Source of the DNA: Paractinoplanes ferrugineus
Lineage (GTDB): Bacteria > Actinomycetota > Actinomycetes > Mycobacteriales > Micromonosporaceae
Direction of reading: 5' to 3'
DNA: 64,000 nt
Assembly: GCF_016862195.1 (NCBI RefSeq)
Contig: NZ_BOMM01000055.1
Span: 1-64,000 of the forward strand
The notes under the pieces are model-generated. The model was not told where the DNA came from, did no database searches, and saw nothing but the letters and a program-made list of their open reading frames with translations. Both the position numbers and the translations under genes were made by a program. Within the stretch, counting starts at the first letter, position 1, and each line of letters opens with the position of its first letter. Of the stretch, positions 1 through 8,091 are shown piece after piece.

Positions 1-93
1 CCCTGCCGACCCTGCCGACCGCGCCGACCCTGCCGACCGCGCCGACCCTGCTGGCCGTGCTGGCCGTGCTGGCCGTGCTGGCCGTGCCGACCC
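1..93 (+). repeat. Short tandem repeats inside the HNH gene linker
   Basis: Units of 9-15 bp built from ctgccgacc, ctgccgaccgcgccgac and ctggccgtg run from the window edge to about 93. In the reading frame of the downstream HNH gene they encode a Pro-Ala-Asp/Gly-Arg-Ala linker, so the repeat is coding. Unit lengths are multiples of three and keep the frame. Confidence 0.7.
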
Positions 94-565
94 TGACGGA
101 CCCGTTGGCCTCGTCGGCGGCGAGCGGGGCCGGCTTTCGGGTGCCGGCCGGCTGGACACCGGCGCGCCGATCAGCGCCACCGAAGCACGGCTGCTCGCCT
201 GCGACGCCCACGTCCTCCCCGCCGTTCTCGGCACCGACGGCCAGGTCCTCGACATCGGCCAGGCCCGCCGCCTGTTCACCGGTCCGCTCCGGCGCGCGAT
301 CATCCTGCGCGACGGTGGATGCTGCTTCCCCGGCTGCGACCGGCCGGCGGCCTGGTGCGACGGCCACCATCTGGTCCCGTGGGCCGAGGGCGGAGCGACC
401 TCGCTGTCCAACGGGTGCCTGCTCTGCCGCCACCATCACGGCGTCATCCATCGCACCGGCTGGGAGGTGCGGCTGGCCGGCGACGGCCGCCCCGAGTTCC
501 TCCCGCCGGCCTCGATCGACCCCCTGCGCCGGCCCCGGCGAAACACGTTCCACCGGCGCGAATAG
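2..565 (+). CDS. HNH endonuclease, DUF222-type, 3' part only
   Basis: This reading frame is open from the window edge and stops with TAG at 563-565, so the 5' end lies outside. After a repetitive Pro-Ala-Asp linker of about 50 residues comes a typical C-terminal HNH domain. It shows RRAIILRDGGC, a Cys-Phe-Pro-Gly-Cys knuckle, a GHHLVPWAEGG His pair, the central Asn in LSNGC, and a CxxC-RHHH end. This is the layout of the abundant actinobacterial DUF222/HNH proteins, in which the HNH domain is thought to cut DNA; the substrate is unknown. The zinc-binding and catalytic residues are intact, so the part seen is not obviously decayed, although the next gene on the same strand is a relic. The length of the missing N-terminal domain cannot be judged. 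Confidence 0.85.
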   Translation, partial: PADPADRADPADRADPAGRAGRAGRAGRADPDGPVGLVGGERGRLSGAGRLDTGAPISATEARLLACDAHVLPAVLGTDGQVLDIGQARRLFTGPLRRAIILRDGGCCFPGCDRPAAWCDGHHLVPWAEGGATSLSNGCLLCRHHHGVIHRTGWEVRLAGDGRPEFLPPASIDPLRRPRRNTFHRRE

Positions 566-691
566 GCCGGCCCGGCCGGCATCGACCTGACACCCAGCAT
601 GCAGTGCGTGCTGATCCACGCCATGGAGGAGGAACGCACCCAGATCCAGCTGGCCGCTCTGGCCGACCTAGACAAGCGCTGAACGGCCTCA

Positions 692-1336
692 ACACCCGAG
701 ACGCGGGCCGCGTTCGTCCCGGAGCCGGCCGCCCAGGCCCGCGCGATGGGCGTCTACAGCTTCACCCAGGCCGGTGGCGCCGCCGCGGGCTTCGTCGCGG
801 GCGGCATTCTGGTCGACGCGGTGGGCTGGCCCGCGATCTTCCTGATCAACGTGCCGATCGGCGCCGCCGCCCAGCTGGCCGGACGGCGCCCGCTGCCGCG
901 CGAGGCGGCGCCGGCCTGACGGCCGGGCTGGACGTCGTGGGCACCCTGCTGATCATGGGGGTCTTTCCGCCGGGGTGTACGCGATCATCGACTCCGCCGT
1001 ACTCATCGGGGTCCTCGCCGTTCTGTTGATCGCCGCATTCCTGCTGAGGCAGCGTCCCGCGCGCCGCCCGCTGATCGCCCTGCGAGTCCTGTCCCGTCCG
1101 TGGCGGCTGATCGCCAACCGCGCCGTGCTGCTCGTCTTCGCCACCGGGTGGGCTTCCAGTTCCTGAACGCCCTGTTCGTCCAGCCGGTCATGGGCTACGA
1201 CGCCCTGGCCATCGGCTTGGCGTTCCTGCCCACCCCGCTGGTGATCGGCCCGGTGTCCCTGCTCCTGGCGCCGCGGCTGGTCGGCCGGTCCGGTCCGCGC
1301 CTGGTCCTGTTTGCCGGGCTGTCGCTGCTGCTGCGC
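692..1336 (+). pseudogene. Relic of a DHA2-type MFS drug-efflux transporter
   Basis: Three consecutive pieces in different frames read as one major-facilitator protein of the EmrB/QacA (14-helix) type. Piece one (about 701-919) gives the segment around helix 5-6, with MGVYSFTQAGG and WPAIFLINVPIG. Piece two (about 930-1160) begins GLDVVGTLLIMG and continues, after a frame change near 970, with a hydrophobic stretch and RPLIALRVL. Piece three (about 1151-1336) gives GFQFLNALFVQPVMGYDALAIG and a further membrane segment. There are at least three frameshifts, one internal stop, no start and no C-terminal third. The last frame runs into an unrelated repeat-coding tail ending at 1543, so a rearrangement junction near 1336 is likely. 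It cannot make a working transporter. Confidence 0.8.
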
Positions 1337-1384
1337 TACCCACCTTCGGAGGACACGCAGCTCGACGGCGGGATGCACGACGAC

Positions 1385-1459
1385 GAGCCCGGCGACCGCG
1401 AGCCCGGCGACCGCGAGCCCGGCGACCGCGAGCCAAGCGACCGCGAACCAAGCGAGAGC
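1385..1459 (+). repeat. 15-bp tandem repeat, five units
   Basis: Three perfect units gagcccggcgaccgc (1385-1429) are followed by two diverged ones (gagccaagcgaccgc, gaaccaagcgagagc). In the frame that continues from the transporter relic they read Glu-Pro-Gly-Asp-Arg repeats, and that frame ends with TGA at 1541-1543. No protein family is recognisable in this tail. It may be the C-terminus of a lost gene. Confidence 0.8.
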
Positions 1460-1590
1460 AAGCCACACGCAGGCGCGCCAGGCGAGGGCGACCCACGTAA
1501 CGGCGGCGTCCCGGCGCGCGACCAGATCGACATCAATCGATGAAGATGATTTGTTCGGACACCGGCGGGCGGGACGGGCGACGGCAAGCG

Positions 1591-1626
1591 GCGAGGCTGG
1601 CGGCGAGGCTGGCGGCGAGGCTGGCG
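1591..1626 (+). repeat. 12-bp tandem repeat, three units
   Basis: Three perfect head-to-tail copies of gcgaggctggcg. They lie between the decayed patch and the phosphatase gene, about 70 bp before its start. No promoter motif was identified inside the repeat. Confidence 0.75.
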
Positions 1627-1696
1627 GTGACGTGGCCGGGAACACGTCACGGGTACAGCGGTGGCGGCTTGGTGTTCGGCGCTGAATGATGGGCCG

Positions 1697-2854
1697 ATGG
1701 TCGCGATGGAGGCGGTACGGCGACTTCTGGCCCTGCGGCACCGTGGGCGCGCGGAAGATCTGCCGGCGGTGATGGCGCATGCCGCTCCGCTGCTCGACGC
1801 CGAGTCGGCGACCGTCCTGCTGATCGACTACGGCCAGTTGACGCTCTGCCCTCTGCAGGGAACGGTGCCCGGGGACGCCGCGCCGCAACCGGTGGACGGG
1901 ACGGCGGCGGGGCGGTGTTTCACCACGGCGCGGGAGGCGTACGAGGAGGGGCACCTGTGGTTGCCGCTGCTGCACGGCGCGGAGCGGCTCGGCGTGCTGG
2001 GACTGGGGGTGAAGGAGCTCCCGCCGGAGGCCGCCCGGCACGACCTGGAGGTGATCTCGGCGCTGGTGGCGGAGCTGATCGCGAGCCGCCGATTCTACGG
2101 GGACGCGGTCGAGCACACCCGGCGGCGGTTGCCGATGCAGCTGGCCGCCGAGATCATCTGGAACCAGTTGCCGCCGCTGACGTGCGCGGTGGACGGCACG
2201 GTGGTGGCCGCGGTGCTGGAGCCGTGCTACGACGTGGGCGGGGACGCGTTCGACTACGCGGTCAACGGCGACGTGCTGCACGTCGGGTTGTTCGACACGG
2301 TCGGCCACGGCATCAGTGCGAGCGCGCTGACCACACTGACGCTGAACACGTACCGCAACGCGCGCCGGTCGGGTCTGTCGCTCACCGATACGTGCCGTTC
2401 GATCGACAAGTGGATCCGCGCGCAGTATCCGGGCAGTTTCGTGACCGCCCTGCTCGCCGAACTGGACACGACGACGGGCCGTTATCGCCGGATCAGCGCC
2501 GGTCACCCGGCCGAGTTGATGCTCCGGGACGGCGGGGAGCTGCCGGCGCTGCCGACTCCGACGGCGCTGCCGCTGGGTCTCGGGCACATGATCGAGCGCC
2601 CGCCGCGGGTCGTCGAGCAGCAGCTGGCGCCGGGCGACACGCTGGTGCTCTACACGGACGGCGTCACCGAGTCGCGGGATGCGGCGGGCAACCAGTTCGG
2701 CCCGGAACGTCTCGCGGACTTCATGCTGACGGCGCTGCACGCCGGCCTGACGCCGCCGGAGATCATGCGCCGGCTGATCCACACCATCGTCGCGTACGAG
2801 CAGGGCGAGCTCCGTGACGACGCCACCGCCGCGATGCTGCAGTGGCGCCACTAG
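1697..2854 (+). CDS. PP2C/SpoIIE-type serine/threonine phosphatase
   Basis: A 385-residue protein with a GAF-like N-terminal half and a C-terminal PPM/SpoIIE phosphatase domain. Metal-binding and active-site motifs are all present: DVGGDAFDY, FDTVGHGISASALT, SAGHPAELML, LYTDGVTESRD and the closing ELRDDATAAML. SpoIIE-type phosphatases dephosphorylate anti-sigma factor antagonists; the partner here is unknown and none is encoded nearby. There is no transmembrane segment, so it is probably cytosolic. The ATG at 1697 was chosen because conserved-looking sequence (VAMEAVRRLL) begins there. An upstream in-frame GTG at 1661 would add 12 residues, and no clear ribosome binding site decides between them. 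Confidence 0.9.
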   Translation: MVAMEAVRRLLALRHRGRAEDLPAVMAHAAPLLDAESATVLLIDYGQLTLCPLQGTVPGDAAPQPVDGTAAGRCFTTAREAYEEGHLWLPLLHGAERLGVLGLGVKELPPEAARHDLEVISALVAELIASRRFYGDAVEHTRRRLPMQLAAEIIWNQLPPLTCAVDGTVVAAVLEPCYDVGGDAFDYAVNGDVLHVGLFDTVGHGISASALTTLTLNTYRNARRSGLSLTDTCRSIDKWIRAQYPGSFVTALLAELDTTTGRYRRISAGHPAELMLRDGGELPALPTPTALPLGLGHMIERPPRVVEQQLAPGDTLVLYTDGVTESRDAAGNQFGPERLADFMLTALHAGLTPPEIMRRLIHTIVAYEQGELRDDATAAMLQWRH

Positions 2855-2885
2855 ACCCAGCGGCTGTCAGGACCAGCGGGGACGG

Positions 2886-3869
2886 CTAGAAGTCGGCCGC
2901 CGACGAGGTGAAGGCCACGACGGTACGGGCCGGGATGTCGAAGCCGAGGGTCAGGAACCGGCCCGGGGACAGTTCCACGCTCGACGGGTTGGCCTGGTCG
3001 TGGTGGCCCGAGTCGTACAGCTGGATGTCCCGGTAGCCGTCCCACGTCCCCAGCGGATCGCGGACGATGCGGCCGACCGTCTCGCGGTGTTCGGCGAACC
3101 GTTTCGACAGGTCACCGTAGGTGACCAGCACCTCGCCGCTGCTCAGGCGCAGTGCGTGGTGCGACGAGGCGGGCATGTCGGTGGGCACGGGGGCGGTCCA
3201 GGTGCGGCCGTCGTCGGTCGACCGCGAGAGGTACGCCGTTTCCGCGGTCGTCCGGATGAGCGACACGATCTGACCGTGGAGAACCGTCAGCGTGGGTTCC
3301 TGGAAGTGGAACGTGTCCCCCGCCGCCAGTGACACCTCGGACGCGGCCGGCCAGGTGTGCCCGCCGTCGGTGCTGCGGACGACGACGGCCCGGTGCCACC
3401 GTTCGCCGGGCGGCCGGTTGTAGACGGGCAGGAGCAGGTCACCGCCGGGCAACTCGACGGCCGCGCCGTGCGACGCCCACCAGCGGCTTCCGACCTGTAC
3501 GGCCTCGCCCCAGCCGCGCCCGCCGTCGGTGCTGCGGCGCAGCTGGACGCCGTGGTTGCGGTGCTCCCGGTCGCTGGTCCACTCGAGCACGAAGTAGCTG
3601 AGCAGGATCGTCCCGTCGGAGAGCACCGCCAGTTTCGGGTCCCGGTCGTCGTACGGGCCGTCGACCACCACCCGCGGCGTGCTCCAGTTCCGGCCGTCGT
3701 CGTCGCTCGTCACGACCGCGATCCGGCCCTCGTGGCTGACGTGGCCGGCGCCTTCGCGGTACGCCACCACGAGCCGCCCGTCGGACAGCCGCACGATGTC
3801 GGGGAAGTGCGCCAGCAGGCCGTCCGCCGCGCGGGCCACCACTGTCGGCTGGGCTGGAAGCATGGTCAC
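2886..3869 (-). CDS. Sialidase-like BNR/Asp-box repeat protein
   Basis: A 327-residue protein with at least four Asp-box motifs (SxDxGxxW type): TSDDDGRNW, RSTDGGRGW, RSTDGGHTW and RSTDDGRTW, spaced as in six-bladed beta-propeller sialidases. An FPDIVRLSDGRLVVAYREG start resembles the exo-sialidase superfamily. There is no signal peptide, so it should act in the cytosol, which is unusual for a secreted-type sialidase. Its ATG overlaps the stop of the threonine aldolase gene by 4 bp (ATGA), implying translational coupling. The substrate cannot be predicted, and a non-catalytic or different glycosidase role is possible. Confidence 0.8.
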   Translation of the reverse strand: MTMLPAQPTVVARAADGLLAHFPDIVRLSDGRLVVAYREGAGHVSHEGRIAVVTSDDDGRNWSTPRVVVDGPYDDRDPKLAVLSDGTILLSYFVLEWTSDREHRNHGVQLRRSTDGGRGWGEAVQVGSRWWASHGAAVELPGGDLLLPVYNRPPGERWHRAVVVRSTDGGHTWPAASEVSLAAGDTFHFQEPTLTVLHGQIVSLIRTTAETAYLSRSTDDGRTWTAPVPTDMPASSHHALRLSSGEVLVTYGDLSKRFAEHRETVGRIVRDPLGTWDGYRDIQLYDSGHHDQANPSSVELSPGRFLTLGFDIPARTVVAFTSSAADF

Positions 3870-4912
3870 GCCTCCTCGGCGAGGATCCCCGTCAGCACCG
3901 CGATCGCCTGGTCGACGGCGTTGTCGTCGATGTCGAGGTGCACGACGACGCGGGCCAGGTGCGGCAGCATCGCGGCGATGTGCACGTCCTTGGCCGCGGC
4001 GCGGGCGACGAGACCGGCGGCGTCCAGTTTCGTGTCGCTCAGATCGAGCAGGATCAGGTTGGTTCGCACCTGGGCGGGGTCGACCACGCCGTACTTGGCC
4101 AGGGCGACCGCGACCCGCTGGGCGCGTTCGTGGTCCTCGGCGAGCCGGACGATGTTGTTGGTCAGCGCGTAGTCGGCGGCGGCGGCGAGGATGCCGACCT
4201 GGCGCATGCCACCGCCCATCCGCTTGCGGATGACCCGGGCCCGCGCGATGCGCTCGGCGCTGCCGATCACCAGCGAGCCGACCGGCGCGCCGAGGCCTTT
4301 GGAGAGACAGACCGAGAGCGTGTCGAAGAGACGGCCGTACGCGGCGAGCGGCACCCCGTCGGCGACGTGCGCGTGCCAGATGCGCGCGCCGTCGCAGTGC
4401 AGCGCGATGTCCGCCTCGTCGGCGACCGAGCGCAGGGCCTGCAGTGTCGGCAACGGGACCACGCTGCCGCCGCCCAGGTTGTGGGTCTGTTCGACCGCGA
4501 CGGCCCGGGTCGCCACGGTGTAGCCGCCGGGCTTGCGGACCATCGAGGCGATCTGCGCCGGGTCGAGGTCGGCACCGACGGAGCCCCAGGTGCGCGACGA
4601 GATGCCGCCGATCACCGCGGCCGCGCCCATCTCGTACACCAGGACGTGGGCGTCGCCGCCGGCCAGCAGCTCGCCGCCGGGCGGGACGACGAGCTGGAGG
4701 GCGATCTGGTTGGCCATCGTGCCGGACGGCGCGAACAGTGCCGCCTCGTGCCCGAACATCTCGGCGACGCGGGCTTCGAGGGCGTTGACCGTGGGGTCGT
4801 CGCCGAAGACGTCGTCGCCGACGAGGGCGGCGGCCATGGCCTGCCGCATCGCGGTGGAGGGCCGGGTCACGGTGTCCGAACGGAGATCAACCACCGGTCC
4901 CACACTAGCCAC
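3866..4912 (-). CDS. ltaE: Low-specificity L-threonine aldolase
   Basis: A 348-residue fold-type I PLP enzyme that splits L-threonine/allo-threonine to glycine and acetaldehyde. The family N-terminus VDLRSDTVTRP is clear, with GDDVFGDDPTVNALE and FAPSGTMANQIA for phosphate binding. HCDGARIWHA gives the PLP-ring Asp, and SVCLSKGLGAPVGS holds the Schiff-base lysine. It begins with GTG inside the last codons of aroG (8-bp overlap) and is followed with overlap by the sialidase-like gene, so the three genes form one transcript. A slightly later GTG could also be the start. It links to aroG only by position, not by pathway. Confidence 0.92.
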   Translation of the reverse strand: MASVGPVVDLRSDTVTRPSTAMRQAMAAALVGDDVFGDDPTVNALEARVAEMFGHEAALFAPSGTMANQIALQLVVPPGGELLAGGDAHVLVYEMGAAAVIGGISSRTWGSVGADLDPAQIASMVRKPGGYTVATRAVAVEQTHNLGGGSVVPLPTLQALRSVADEADIALHCDGARIWHAHVADGVPLAAYGRLFDTLSVCLSKGLGAPVGSLVIGSAERIARARVIRKRMGGGMRQVGILAAAADYALTNNIVRLAEDHERAQRVAVALAKYGVVDPAQVRTNLILLDLSDTKLDAAGLVARAAAKDVHIAAMLPHLARVVVHLDIDDNAVDQAIAVLTGILAEEA

Positions 4913-6311
4913 GGAGCATCTCCGCGACCAGGAAGGCGAGTTCGAGGCTCTGCTGGGTGTTCAGCCGCGGGTCGCAGGCGGTCTCGTACCGGTCGGGCAG
5001 GTCGAGGTCCTCGATGCCCTGGGCGCCGCCGAGGCACTCGGTGACGTCCTCGCCGGTCAGCTCGATGTGGATGCCGCCCGGGTGGGTGCCGAGCGAGCGG
5101 TGCACCTCGAAGTAGCCGAGCACCTCGTCGACGATCCGGTCGAAGTGCCGGGTCTTGTAGCCGTTGGACGACTCGTGGGTGTTGCCGTGCATCGGGTCGC
5201 ACTGCCAGACGACCTTGGCGCCGGTGGCGGTGACCTTCTCCACGATCGGCGGCAGCGCGTCGCGGACCTTGCCGTTGCCCATCCGGCTGATCAGGGTGAG
5301 CCGGCCCGGGATGTTGTCCGGGTTGAGCTTCTCGCACAGCTCGATCGCGGTCTCCGGGGAGGTGCCGGGGCCGAGTTTGACGCCGATCGGGTTGGCGATG
5401 CGGCTGATGAAGTCGATGTGCGCGTGGTCCAGCTGCCGGGTGCGTTCACCCACCCAGAGGAAGTGCCCGCTCAGGCCGTACGCCTTGCCGTCGCTGACCC
5501 GGGTGAGCGACCGGTCGTACTCCAGCGCGAGGGCCTCGTGCGAGCAGTACAGGCTGACGGTGCGCAGCGCCTCGCTTTCGGTCATGCCGCAGGCGCGGAT
5601 GAAGTCGAGGGCACGGTCGATCTCGCGGGCGATCGCCTCGTAGCGTTCACCCGCGGGTGAGGCGCGCACGAAGTCCTTGTTCCAGTCGTGCAGGCCGTGC
5701 AGGTCGGCGAGCCCGCCGGAGAGGTAGGCGCGGAGCATGTTCATGGCGGCGGCCGAGTTGGCGTACGCCCGGATCATGCGTTGCGGGTCGGCGACCCGGG
5801 CGGCCTCGTCCGGTTCGAGCGAGTTGATCAGGTCACCGCGGTAGGCGGGCAGGCCGAGCGAGTCGGTCGGCGCCGAGCGGGGTTTCGTGTACTGCCCGGC
5901 GACCCGGGCGACCTTGACCACCGGCATCGACGCGCCGTAGGTGAGCACGACCGCCATCTGCAGCAGGGTGCGGGCGTTGGCGATCAGGTGGCTCTCGGTG
6001 TTGTGGTCGAACGTCTCGGCGCAGTCGCCGCCCTGGAGCAGGAACGCGCGGCCCTCGCACACCTCGGCGAGTTTGACCCGCAACTGGTCGACCTCGTAGG
6101 GCGCCACGATCGAGGGAACGGTGTCCAGCACCTTGCAGACCGAGGCGACCTCGTCCATGTCGGCCCACGGCGGCATCTGCACGCGGGGCAGGTCACGCCA
6201 TCGGTCGAGGCCGAGGGCGGTGTCCTCGGCCGAGTCGGTGGACGGGCGGGAGGTCTGGACGGCCGGGTTACCGACCCCTGGGTAGCTCAGCTGGTGCCAC
6301 TCTCGGCGCAT
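4905..6311 (-). CDS. aroG: Class II 3-deoxy-7-phosphoheptulonate (DAHP) synthase
   Basis: A 468-residue class II (plant/Mycobacterium-type) DAHP synthase, the first shikimate-pathway enzyme, joining phosphoenolpyruvate and erythrose 4-phosphate. Landmarks are LLQGGDCAETF (metal-binding Cys), KPRSAPTDSLGLPAYRGD, LYCSHEALALEYD, IGVKLGPGTSPE, LISRMGNGKVRD and WQCDPMHGNTHES. The start at MRREWHQL was preferred to an upstream in-frame one because that would translate a terminator-like stem-loop. A TAGTCT hexamer also lies 7 nt before this ATG, as expected for a leaderless message. It heads the aroG-ltaE-sialidase run. Confidence 0.95.
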   Translation of the reverse strand: MRREWHQLSYPGVGNPAVQTSRPSTDSAEDTALGLDRWRDLPRVQMPPWADMDEVASVCKVLDTVPSIVAPYEVDQLRVKLAEVCEGRAFLLQGGDCAETFDHNTESHLIANARTLLQMAVVLTYGASMPVVKVARVAGQYTKPRSAPTDSLGLPAYRGDLINSLEPDEAARVADPQRMIRAYANSAAAMNMLRAYLSGGLADLHGLHDWNKDFVRASPAGERYEAIAREIDRALDFIRACGMTESEALRTVSLYCSHEALALEYDRSLTRVSDGKAYGLSGHFLWVGERTRQLDHAHIDFISRIANPIGVKLGPGTSPETAIELCEKLNPDNIPGRLTLISRMGNGKVRDALPPIVEKVTATGAKVVWQCDPMHGNTHESSNGYKTRHFDRIVDEVLGYFEVHRSLGTHPGGIHIELTGEDVTECLGGAQGIEDLDLPDRYETACDPRLNTQQSLELAFLVAEMLRG

Positions 6312-6318
6312 GCCGCCA

Positions 6319-6324
6319 AGACTA
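6319..6324 (-). promoter_or_regulatory. Putative -10 element of leaderless aroG
   Basis: TAGTCT on the minus strand, 7 nt before the ATG at 6311. The matching -35 zone falls inside the chitinase terminator-like hairpin and has no recognisable hexamer. Confidence 0.5.
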
Positions 6325-6327
6325 CGA

Positions 6328-6363
6328 AAGCGGGGCACCGGGCCTGCGCCCGGTGCCCCGCTT
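6328..6363 (-). terminator. Perfect 16-bp stem-loop after the chitinase gene
   Basis: The arms at 6328-6343 and 6348-6363 are perfect 16-bp inverted repeats with a 4-nt loop (CTGC). It lies 45 bp beyond the chitinase stop and ends only 16 bp before the aroG start codon, so it is placed to insulate aroG from chitinase transcription. The stem is symmetric, so the strand is inferred from context. Confidence 0.75.
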
Positions 6364-6408
6364 CTCACCTGAGGAGATGAGTTCTGTGGTGGTCGATCGA
6401 GGACGTAC

Positions 6409-7893
6409 TCAGAGGTTGTTCTTGATGGCGCTGATCAGCTCGCCGTTGCTGGTGTCGCCGGAGAACTCCCAGAAGAACGCGCCGCCGAGACCCTGCTGCT
6501 TCACGTAGGTCATCTTTCCGGCGATGGTCGACGGGGTGTCGTAGCCCCACCAGTTGCTGCCGCACTTGGCGTACGCGGTGCCGCCGGCCGTGCCCGTCGC
6601 CGGGCAACTGTTCTTGAGCACCTTGTAGTCCTCGATGCCGGCCTCGTAGGTGCCGGGCGCCGCGCCGGTGGCCGAGCCGCCGGGTGCCGCCTGGGTGACG
6701 CCGGTCCAGCCGCGGCCGTAGAAGCCGATGCCGAGGAGCATCTTGCTGGCCGGGACGCCCTTGCTCTTCAGCTTCTGGATGGCGGCGTCCGACCAGAAGC
6801 CCTGGGTCGGGATGCCCGAGTAGGAGGTGAGCGGCGAGTGCGGGGCGGTCGGGCCCTGCGCGGCGAAGGCGCCGTAGTAGTCGTACGTCATCGGGAAGAC
6901 CAGGTTCAGCTTCGAGATGCCGGACGCGTAGTCGGCGACGTCGAGCTTGCCGCCGTTCGAGCCGTCCGCCGAGATCGCCGAGGTGACCAGGAAGGACGAG
7001 CCGAACTTGGTGCGCAGCGCGGTGATGACGTTGTTGTAGGCGGCCGGACCGGACGCGTCACAGCTCAGGCCGCAGGCGTTCGGGTATTCCCAGTCGACGT
7101 CGATGCCGTCGAAGACGTCCGCCCAGCGGGAGTCCTTGACGAGGTTGTAGCAGCTGTTGGCGAAGCCGGTCGGGTTGGCCGCGGCCTGGGTGAAGCCGCC
7201 GGACCAGGTCCAGCCGCCGAACGACCAGATCACCTTGATGTTCGGGTACTGCTTCTTGAGCTTGCGCAGCTGGTTGAACGAGCCGCGCAGGGCGCCGGTG
7301 TCCCAGGTGTCGGCGACGCCGTCGACGCTCTCGGCCGCGGAGTAGGCGCGGTCGTAGTCGGCGTAGGAGTCACCGATGGAGCAGGTGCCGCCGGTGGTGT
7401 TGCCGAACGCGTACAGGATGTGCGTCAGCTTGGCCGCGGAGCCCGACGTCACCAGGTTCTTGACGTGGTAGTTGCGACCGTAGACGCCCCACTCGGCGAA
7501 GTAGCCGACGACGTTCTTCCCGCTGGTTCCGGGCGGCGCGGTGGTCGGTGCCGTGGTGGGAGCGGTGGTCGGCGGCGTGGTGGGCGACGTCGTCGGAGCC
7601 GTGGTGGGGGTGGTGGTCGGCGGCGTGGTGGGGGTGGTTCCGCCGCAGGTGCCGTTGTCGATCCAGACGTCCCACTGGCCGCTGTGCGTGGCCGGCGACT
7701 CGTTCTGAGTCCACCACTTGGCGGTGTAGTTGTGGCCGCTCTGGGAGGCGGTGTTGTCCTTGACGTAAACGGCGCCGGCGGACCATGCGGGGGCACAGGC
7801 CGCAGCGGCTGAGGCCTGGACGACGGGGATGGTGGCGGTCGTCGCCGCCACGACCACACCGGCCAGGAGAGCGCGGCGGAGGGATTTCTGCAC
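6409..7893 (-). CDS. Secreted GH18 chitinase with N-terminal CBM5/12
   Basis: A 494-residue exported chitinase. The signal peptide (SLRRALLAGVVVAATTATIPVVQASAAA) is followed by a CBM5/12 chitin-binding module with AWSAGAVYVKDN and YTAKWWTQNE. Next come a Thr/Pro linker of about 45 residues and the GH18 domain starting KNVVGYFAEW. The catalytic DxxDxDxE motif is intact in FDGIDVDWEYP. SFGGWTWSGGF and MTYDYYGAF are further GH18 signatures. It starts at GTG with GAGGAGA as ribosome binding site. It has its own promoter region with GAAA/TTTC boxes and its own terminator, so it is probably monocistronic. It should hydrolyse chitin outside the cell. Confidence 0.95.
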   Translation of the reverse strand: MQKSLRRALLAGVVVAATTATIPVVQASAAAACAPAWSAGAVYVKDNTASQSGHNYTAKWWTQNESPATHSGQWDVWIDNGTCGGTTPTTPPTTTPTTAPTTSPTTPPTTAPTTAPTTAPPGTSGKNVVGYFAEWGVYGRNYHVKNLVTSGSAAKLTHILYAFGNTTGGTCSIGDSYADYDRAYSAAESVDGVADTWDTGALRGSFNQLRKLKKQYPNIKVIWSFGGWTWSGGFTQAAANPTGFANSCYNLVKDSRWADVFDGIDVDWEYPNACGLSCDASGPAAYNNVITALRTKFGSSFLVTSAISADGSNGGKLDVADYASGISKLNLVFPMTYDYYGAFAAQGPTAPHSPLTSYSGIPTQGFWSDAAIQKLKSKGVPASKMLLGIGFYGRGWTGVTQAAPGGSATGAAPGTYEAGIEDYKVLKNSCPATGTAGGTAYAKCGSNWWGYDTPSTIAGKMTYVKQQGLGGAFFWEFSGDTSNGELISAIKNNL

Positions 7894-7941
7894 TTCGTCT
7901 CCTCGTGTTGCTGCGTGAAGGAGGGGGATGACAAACAGTTA

Positions 7942-7961
7942 GGAAAGTTTCCGAAAAGTTT
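7942..7961 (-). promoter_or_regulatory. GGAAAGTTTCC operator-like boxes upstream of chitinase
   Basis: A GGAAA-N-TTTCC palindrome (7942-7952) is directly followed by GAAAAGTTT (7953-7961), about 50 bp upstream of the chitinase start. Boxes of the GAAA(n)TTTC type precede many secreted polysaccharidase genes in actinomycetes (recalled for xylanase-type operators). The binding regulator here is unknown. Confidence 0.4.
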
Positions 7962-8079
7962 GTGAGGGAGACGGTAGTCACAGGCATTCACAATCGTCAA
8001 GACGCCGGACCTGGATTAATCATGGTCTTAACTTCCCGACGGCAAGATGTACGGGGTGCACACGAACGGGCACAGCGCG

Positions 8080-8085
8080 TAGTCT
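8080..8085 (+). promoter_or_regulatory. Putative -10 element of a leaderless small gene
   Basis: TAGTCT followed by six bases (gccgtc) and then ATG at 8092. This spacing is the same as at eleven other genes in the window and is the main support for the 55-residue ORF that follows. Confidence 0.5.
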
Positions 8086-8091
8086 GCCGTC

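Noticed and set aside
599..682. 27-codon ORF (MQCVLIHAMEEERTQ...) after the HNH gene
   Set aside because: It may be the C-terminal scrap of a regulator in the decay zone, but it has no recognisable family, promoter or ribosome binding site.
953..2851. 632-codon ORF on the minus strand
   Set aside because: It is the antisense of the SpoIIE-type phosphatase and the repeat zone; its product is Arg/Gln/Val-rich with no domain, a usual high-GC artefact.
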